Assembly: GCF_049240685.1 (NCBI RefSeq)
Contig: NZ_JBMLSD010000058.1
Location: 1 to 64,000, forward strand
Source of the DNA: Flectobacillus sp049240685
Lineage (GTDB): Bacteria; Bacteroidota; Bacteroidia; Cytophagales; Spirosomataceae
Direction: 5' to 3'
Length of the DNA stretch: 64,000 nt
The notes under the pieces: model-generated
What the model saw: only the letters and a program-made list of their open reading frames with translations
Told to the model about the DNA's origin: nothing
Database searches by the model: none
Program-made: the position numbers and the translations under genes
Shown here: positions 61,603 through 64,000 of the stretch, piece by piece
Layout: each line of letters begins with the position of its first letter
How positions within the stretch are numbered: the stretch's first letter is position 1

Positions 61603-62026
61603 ACATCCACAATAATTTGCCATGCAAAGTTATCATTTCTTGAGCAATATTTTAGTTTATTAAGATGTGGTTAAAATTCTATTTATAGAAACAAACCTCG
61701 CTCACAAAATAACGAATACATTTCCTAAATTTTGTACATCCACACAAGAATTAAGAAACTTTAAGAAACAGACAATTCTTGAGTATCTCGAAATAAATTC
61801 ATTTATTTCGAATTGGATAAATCTAAGAACAAAATTAGATTAAAGTTTTTTAGATTGGGTAATAGGCCGCAGGCGAAAAGTTTTAGCTTGTTTTTGGTAA
61901 AAAACTCACCGTCACCACTCACTACCTGAATACCGAAAACGAATTAATCTTTTCTGACTAAAAAAAGGATACTTAAACCAATAGCTAAATACCCTTTTGT
62001 ATTATACGTTAAAAAATAGAATTTTG
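61603..62026. other. Intergenic stretch between lptF/G and pirin genes
   Basis: No gene is seen. A region of CACC and CACT words with 6-7 bp spacing at 61905-61940 (CACCGTC, ACCACTC, ACTACC) may be another degenerate short repeat. A weak hairpin at 61961-62002 (AAAGGATA / TACCCTTT, one mismatch) may end the pirin transcript. The rest is AT-rich. Confidence 0.5.
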
Positions 62027-62875
62027 TTAAAAAGACCATTTACCGAATAAACCTCTCTGATAATCGGAATAAGCTTGATAAATCTCTTCCTCAGTATTCA
62101 TCACAAAAGGCCCCTGTGACACTACGGGCTCGTTGAGTGGTTTGGCGTGACCTAATAAAATATAGGAATCCTCCTCCGCTTCAAATTCAATGCTACCCTC
62201 CTGATAATCAAACTCAACTAAACTCCTTAGTGCAACTGAACGATTATTCAATCTAACACGACCTCTTACCACATAGAAGAAAATTGTATGTTCAGCAGGG
62301 ATATCCAAACTGTAGGTATATCCTTTCTGGCAGGCGATGGTAGTAAAAGTTACTCCAGTAACCGATTCAAAAGGCCCTGTTAGCCCCTCTACAGTTCCAC
62401 TTAATACCTGCACCCTTACTCCAGGATGGATTACAGTTGGAATATCATCCTTCTCAAGCCCAAGATATCTGGGCTCCATCAGCTTATGGGAGGCCGGAAG
62501 ATTAATCCATAATTGCAATATTTCAAGAGAGCCCCCTTCTTTCATGAATTCTGCAGAAGATGTTTCGGCATGAATCAGACCTTTTCCGGCTGTCATCCAT
62601 TGAACCCCACCAGACCTTATCACGCTAGAATGACCCGTACTATCCTGATGTTTGATATCACCATCCAAAATAAAGGTAACAGTTTCCATGCCACGATGAG
62701 GATGTGGGCCAAAAGGTAAACCTTGATTGTTTTTAGGATATACTTGATGTCCGTGATGATTCAAAAAAAGAAATGGATCAAGGTAATCTAAAGTATGTGT
62801 AGGAAGAACACCGTAAGTAACAAGCTCACGAATCGGTGAATAATGTGGTGTGTGGATTTGTTTAATATTTCTCAT
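62027..62875 (-). CDS. Pirin family protein
   Basis: A bicupin iron-binding protein. The start at 62875 (MRNIKQIHTPHYSPIRE) replaces the longer frame from 62896. Metal ligands are in FGPHPHRGMETVTFIL (two His), STGHSSVIRSGG and MTAGKGLIHAE (His and Glu). Both cupin halves are present. Pirins act as regulators or as quercetinases; no flavonoid gene is near, so no activity is claimed. It is divergent from the DUF2809 gene. Confidence 0.92.
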   Translation of the reverse strand: MRNIKQIHTPHYSPIRELVTYGVLPTHTLDYLDPFLFLNHHGHQVYPKNNQGLPFGPHPHRGMETVTFILDGDIKHQDSTGHSSVIRSGGVQWMTAGKGLIHAETSSAEFMKEGGSLEILQLWINLPASHKLMEPRYLGLEKDDIPTVIHPGVRVQVLSGTVEGLTGPFESVTGVTFTTIACQKGYTYSLDIPAEHTIFFYVVRGRVRLNNRSVALRSLVEFDYQEGSIEFEAEEDSYILLGHAKPLNEPVVSQGPFVMNTEEEIYQAYSDYQRGLFGKWSF

Positions 62876-62969
62876 ATATTTGACAATTGAAACCAATTAA
62901 TAGTATTTCAACTCAAAAATAAGCAAATCGGTTTCACACAAATAAGGAAAACACCTTTAATTAATCGTT

Positions 62970-63362
62970 ATGAAAAATTTTCAGATACCTAGAAAAGTAG
63001 AACAACTCCGTTATCCCCTCATAGCCTTTACATTATTTTGCTATGAAGCATATCTTTCTGTTTACGTAAAAGACAATTTCTTTCGTCCATTTTTCGGAGA
63101 CTTTATTGCTGTAATTTTTGCCTTTACATTTTTCAAATGTTTTTATGCTAACAACTCCTCGAAGGATTATAGACTAGCTGGTATTTCTTTGATGATTGCC
63201 TATTTGCTGGAAATTTTACAAAAAATCAATTTTTTACAGATGACAGGATTAGACAAATACCCCATTATGAGTATGCTTATCGGCCACTCCTTTTCTTGGA
63301 TAGACCTATTAGCTTATACCTTGGGATATATAACATTACTCGTTATAATAAAATTCAAATAA
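62970..63362 (+). CDS. DUF2809 membrane protein
   Basis: A 130-residue protein with three or four hydrophobic helices (RYPLIAFTLFCYEAYLSVYV, FFGDFIAVIFAFTFFKCF, GISLMIAYLLEILQKI and IDLLAYTLGYITLLVIIKF). The order RDNFFRPFFGDFIAVI and the later HSFSWIDLLAYTLGY are features of the DUF2809 family, whose function is not known. It stands alone with no sign of an operon. Confidence 0.78.
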   Translation: MKNFQIPRKVEQLRYPLIAFTLFCYEAYLSVYVKDNFFRPFFGDFIAVIFAFTFFKCFYANNSSKDYRLAGISLMIAYLLEILQKINFLQMTGLDKYPIMSMLIGHSFSWIDLLAYTLGYITLLVIIKFK

Positions 63363-63428
63363 TCATCAATCAAAGAATGCTAGTTGTCAGGCCTTGGATT
63401 TGCCCATCAACTAGCATTTGTGTTTAGG

Positions 63429-63821
63429 TTAGTTACCTACGATTTCTTTCAATTTAAAAATTAAATCTTCCCATAGTTCAGTCAACTCCTCTTCGTCCGA
63501 ATTACCAGAATAATCAATGATTTTTAAATAGGTTGACCCAGTCAAATCACTAACATCCATCTTGAACTCGAGATAATTATGATCACGGTCGTCGGGGCTA
63601 GAAGGAACAAAATCAAACTTTGCGGACTTATTTAATCGTAATTGAGATAATTTGGCGATGTGACTTTCACCATCCCAAACAAAGTCGAAAGTAGAGCTAT
63701 CTTTTAAAGTTACTTTCTCCGCAAACCATTGCTGCAATCCTGAAGCAGAACTTACATACGGGAACAAAACTTTTGGAGAAGCTCTCAACTCGAACTCAAT
63801 AACAAACTTGTGCTTACTCAT
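63429..63821 (-). CDS. START-like (SRPBCC) domain protein
   Basis: A 131-residue protein with the fold of the AHSA1/START-like family: FVIEFELRASPKVLFPYVSSASGLQQWFAEKV at the front and a closing helix ELTELWEDLIFKLKEIV. These proteins bind hydrophobic ligands in a deep cavity; the Bacteroidota family is not characterised further. The ATG at 63821 is used because the frame start at 63827 would be a TTG. A good promoter lies upstream. Confidence 0.83.
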   Translation of the reverse strand: MSKHKFVIEFELRASPKVLFPYVSSASGLQQWFAEKVTLKDSSTFDFVWDGESHIAKLSQLRLNKSAKFDFVPSSPDDRDHNYLEFKMDVSDLTGSTYLKIIDYSGNSDEEELTELWEDLIFKLKEIVGN

Positions 63822-63849
63822 ACGCAAGAATTTAAATTTACCTTTTTGG

Positions 63850-63880
63850 CAAAGGTATAATTATATAGATAATATGCAAG
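63850..63880 (-). promoter_or_regulatory. Candidate promoter of the START-like gene
   Basis: Read leftward, CTTG (63880-63877) and TACCTTTG (63857-63850) are exactly 19 bp apart, matching the Bacteroidota promoter form. The start codon lies 29 bp downstream. Confidence 0.65.
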
Positions 63881-64000
63881 TTTTTGTAACATCTTTAGGT
63901 GTAGATTAGACAAATAAATATATAATCCACTAAAAATCAACAAATTACATATTTATAGATTAAAATAATGCTAAAAGAAAAATTTCATTTTTTTCAGCTA

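Overview
The window is about 64 kb of AT-rich chromosome (one 100-N gap at 39579-39678) from a Bacteroidota bacterium, most likely class Cytophagia. Supporting signs are the ferrochelatase, LolA and primary sigma factor types, HU-CCDC81/SPOR and TonB-like proteins, SirB1 and DUF1080 proteins, and promoter-like boxes of the Bacteroidota TTTG / TAnnTTTG type. The genus cannot be fixed from the sequence alone. Almost everything is ordinary core chromosome; no rRNA, tRNA, CRISPR array, intact insertion sequence or prophage was found.

Layout. 0-14.4 kb: metabolic and housekeeping genes (hemH, a DMT exporter, a 3-methyladenine glycosylase, a YicC RNase, a DUF1080 protein, a YfhO-like membrane protein, LolA, a sodium:solute symporter, clpS, recR, an exported SOD, a 2OG-Fe(II) oxygenase, a chromate transporter). 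14.5-16 kb: a RES/Xre toxin-antitoxin pair and a GC-rich 14-bp repeat patch. 16-19 kb: galE-rmlB-rmlA nucleotide-sugar operon. 19.5-25 kb: SirB1 protein, 4'-phosphopantetheinyl transferase, WD40 protein, DivIVA-domain protein, folB, LacI regulator. 25.2-26.2 kb: a secreted barnase-like RNase overlapping its barstar inhibitor. 26.7-31.8 kb: gyrA, a TPR protein, a MazG-like hydrolase. 31.8-33.4 kb: 1.5 kb of non-coding DNA crowded with palindromes, hairpins and REP-like repeats. 33.4-39.2 kb: XRE regulator, CvfB-like protein, 3-hydroxyacyl-CoA dehydrogenase, dapD, a long AT-rich stretch and gapA. 39.2-49 kb: assembly gap, trmB, then folC / TonB-like / HU-SPOR / outer-membrane barrel / 1000-residue TPR protein, all leftward. 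49-55.4 kb: M61 peptidase, cyclophilin, TPR lipoprotein, menD and an unknown protein. 55.4-56.2 kb: a carbon-nitrogen hydrolase pseudogene with two lesions. 56.3-61.6 kb: lptF/G - rpsO - pnp - rpoD leftward. 62-64 kb: pirin, DUF2809 and START-like proteins.

How the genes work together: the cell-envelope block (TPR protein, barrel, SPOR, TonB) resembles an envelope transport or assembly module. lptF/G-rpsO-pnp-rpoD is a growth/RNA module with a processing-like hairpin in the rpsO-pnp spacer. RES/Xre and barnase/barstar are the only clear conflict systems. Outside the genes, the most unusual content is structural: a dispersed hairpin whose two stem arms co-vary between copies (near 25.2 and 53.0 kb, with a partial copy at 31.3 kb), degenerate 7-bp-periodic repeats at several intergenic sites, and many perfect palindromes that look like terminators or operators.
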